From NCBI GenBank assembly GCA_910589095.1, contig CAJUSN010000154.1:1-5369 (forward strand): a stretch of DNA of 5,369 bases, read 5' to 3'. This DNA comes from an uncultured Muribaculaceae bacterium. Lineage in GTDB: Bacteria; Bacteroidota; Bacteroidia; Bacteroidales; Muribaculaceae. Position numbers and translations under genes: made by a program. How positions within the stretch are numbered: the stretch's first letter is position 1; each line of letters opens with the position of its first letter. The notes beneath the pieces are model-generated. The model had not been told where the DNA came from and did not search any database. It saw nothing but the letters and a program-made list of their open reading frames with translations. Of the stretch, positions 5,287 through 5,369 are shown in pieces.

Positions 5287-5305
5287 TAACTATAAAATAT
5301 AGTTA
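5287..5305. promoter_or_regulatory. Operator palindrome 2 upstream of BlaI-like gene
   Basis: TAACTATAA-A-ATATAGTTA is a 9+1+9 palindrome with one mismatched inner pair, centred at 5296. It occupies the promoter spacer and abuts the -7 region, so a bound repressor would block RNA polymerase directly. The 19-bp centre spacing from palindrome 1 puts the two dimers on nearly the same DNA face. Confidence 0.65.
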
Positions 5306-5312
5306 ATATTTG
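5305..5312 (+). promoter_or_regulatory. Probable -7 element of BlaI-like gene
   Basis: AATATTTG matches TAnnTTTG except for the first base, and a TA pair lies one base further upstream (TAATATTTG). A start near 5318-5319 would leave a leader of about 12 nt before the ATG at 5331. The two palindromes lie immediately upstream. Confidence 0.45.
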
Positions 5313-5330
5313 CACCATAAAATATTTAGT

Positions 5331-5369
5331 ATGGAAAAACTGACGGCAAAAGAAGAAGAGGTGCTTGGT
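5331..5369 (+). CDS. BlaI/MecI/CopY-family transcriptional repressor (N-terminus only)
   Basis: Only 13 codons are inside the window: MEKLTAKEEEVLG. This is the usual opening of Bacteroidota BlaI/MecI-family winged-helix repressors, in which L-T-x-x-E-E-x-V/I-L/M begins the first DNA-binding helix. Members form dimers on palindromic operators and commonly repress themselves and an adjacent M56-type membrane metalloprotease gene (BlaR1-like). That downstream gene, if present, is outside the window. The tandem palindromes just upstream support the call strongly, given how little protein is visible. Confidence 0.72.
   Translation, partial: MEKLTAKEEEVLG

Overview
The window looks like chromosomal DNA from a member of the Bacteroidota, most likely Bacteroidales. 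Three sites match the Bacteroidota sigma -7 element exactly (TAACTTTG, consensus TAnnTTTG): before the tRNA, before the coiled-coil gene and before the Ca2+ pump. Start codons have A/T-rich leaders without Shine-Dalgarno sequences. The proteins (ZapA with a small coiled-coil partner, a PMCA-type Ca2+ ATPase, a BlaI-like repressor start) fit this phylum. Family-level placement is not possible from sequence reading alone.

Left part (1-1011): housekeeping. On the minus strand a coiled-coil protein gene (232-525) is followed after 4 nt by zapA (1-227, cut by the window edge), a probable two-gene cell-division operon. Upstream of it, on the plus strand, lies a rod-shaped, terminator-ended candidate non-coding RNA (about 633-761), possibly a 6S (SsrS) RNA. 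Next comes tRNA-Pro(UGG) (881-955) with a textbook promoter and a strong hairpin terminator that also serves the convergent gene on its right.

Middle (1009-3968): a minus-strand two-gene unit. A complete 885-aa PMCA-type Ca2+-exporting P-type ATPase has all catalytic motifs and the M4/M6 Ca2+ ligands. It is followed 32 nt later by an 89-aa two-helix membrane protein of unknown function, a natural candidate for a small pump partner.

Right part (3969-5369): A/T-rich and accessory-looking. It has a 486-nt gap with two diverged copies of a short structured repeat, an orphan 204-aa three-helix membrane protein with a possible PH-like cytoplasmic domain, a short remnant resembling the N-terminus of a Fic-family protein, and the first 13 codons of a BlaI/MecI-type repressor. 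The repressor start is preceded by two tandem near-perfect palindromes that look like its own operators.

The most interesting items are the candidate 6S-like RNA next to the zapA operon, the small membrane protein co-transcribed with the Ca2+ pump, the paired structured repeats (one in the probable leader of the orphan membrane gene), and the fic-like remnant. I see no CRISPR array, intact insertion sequence or convincing complete new defence system.
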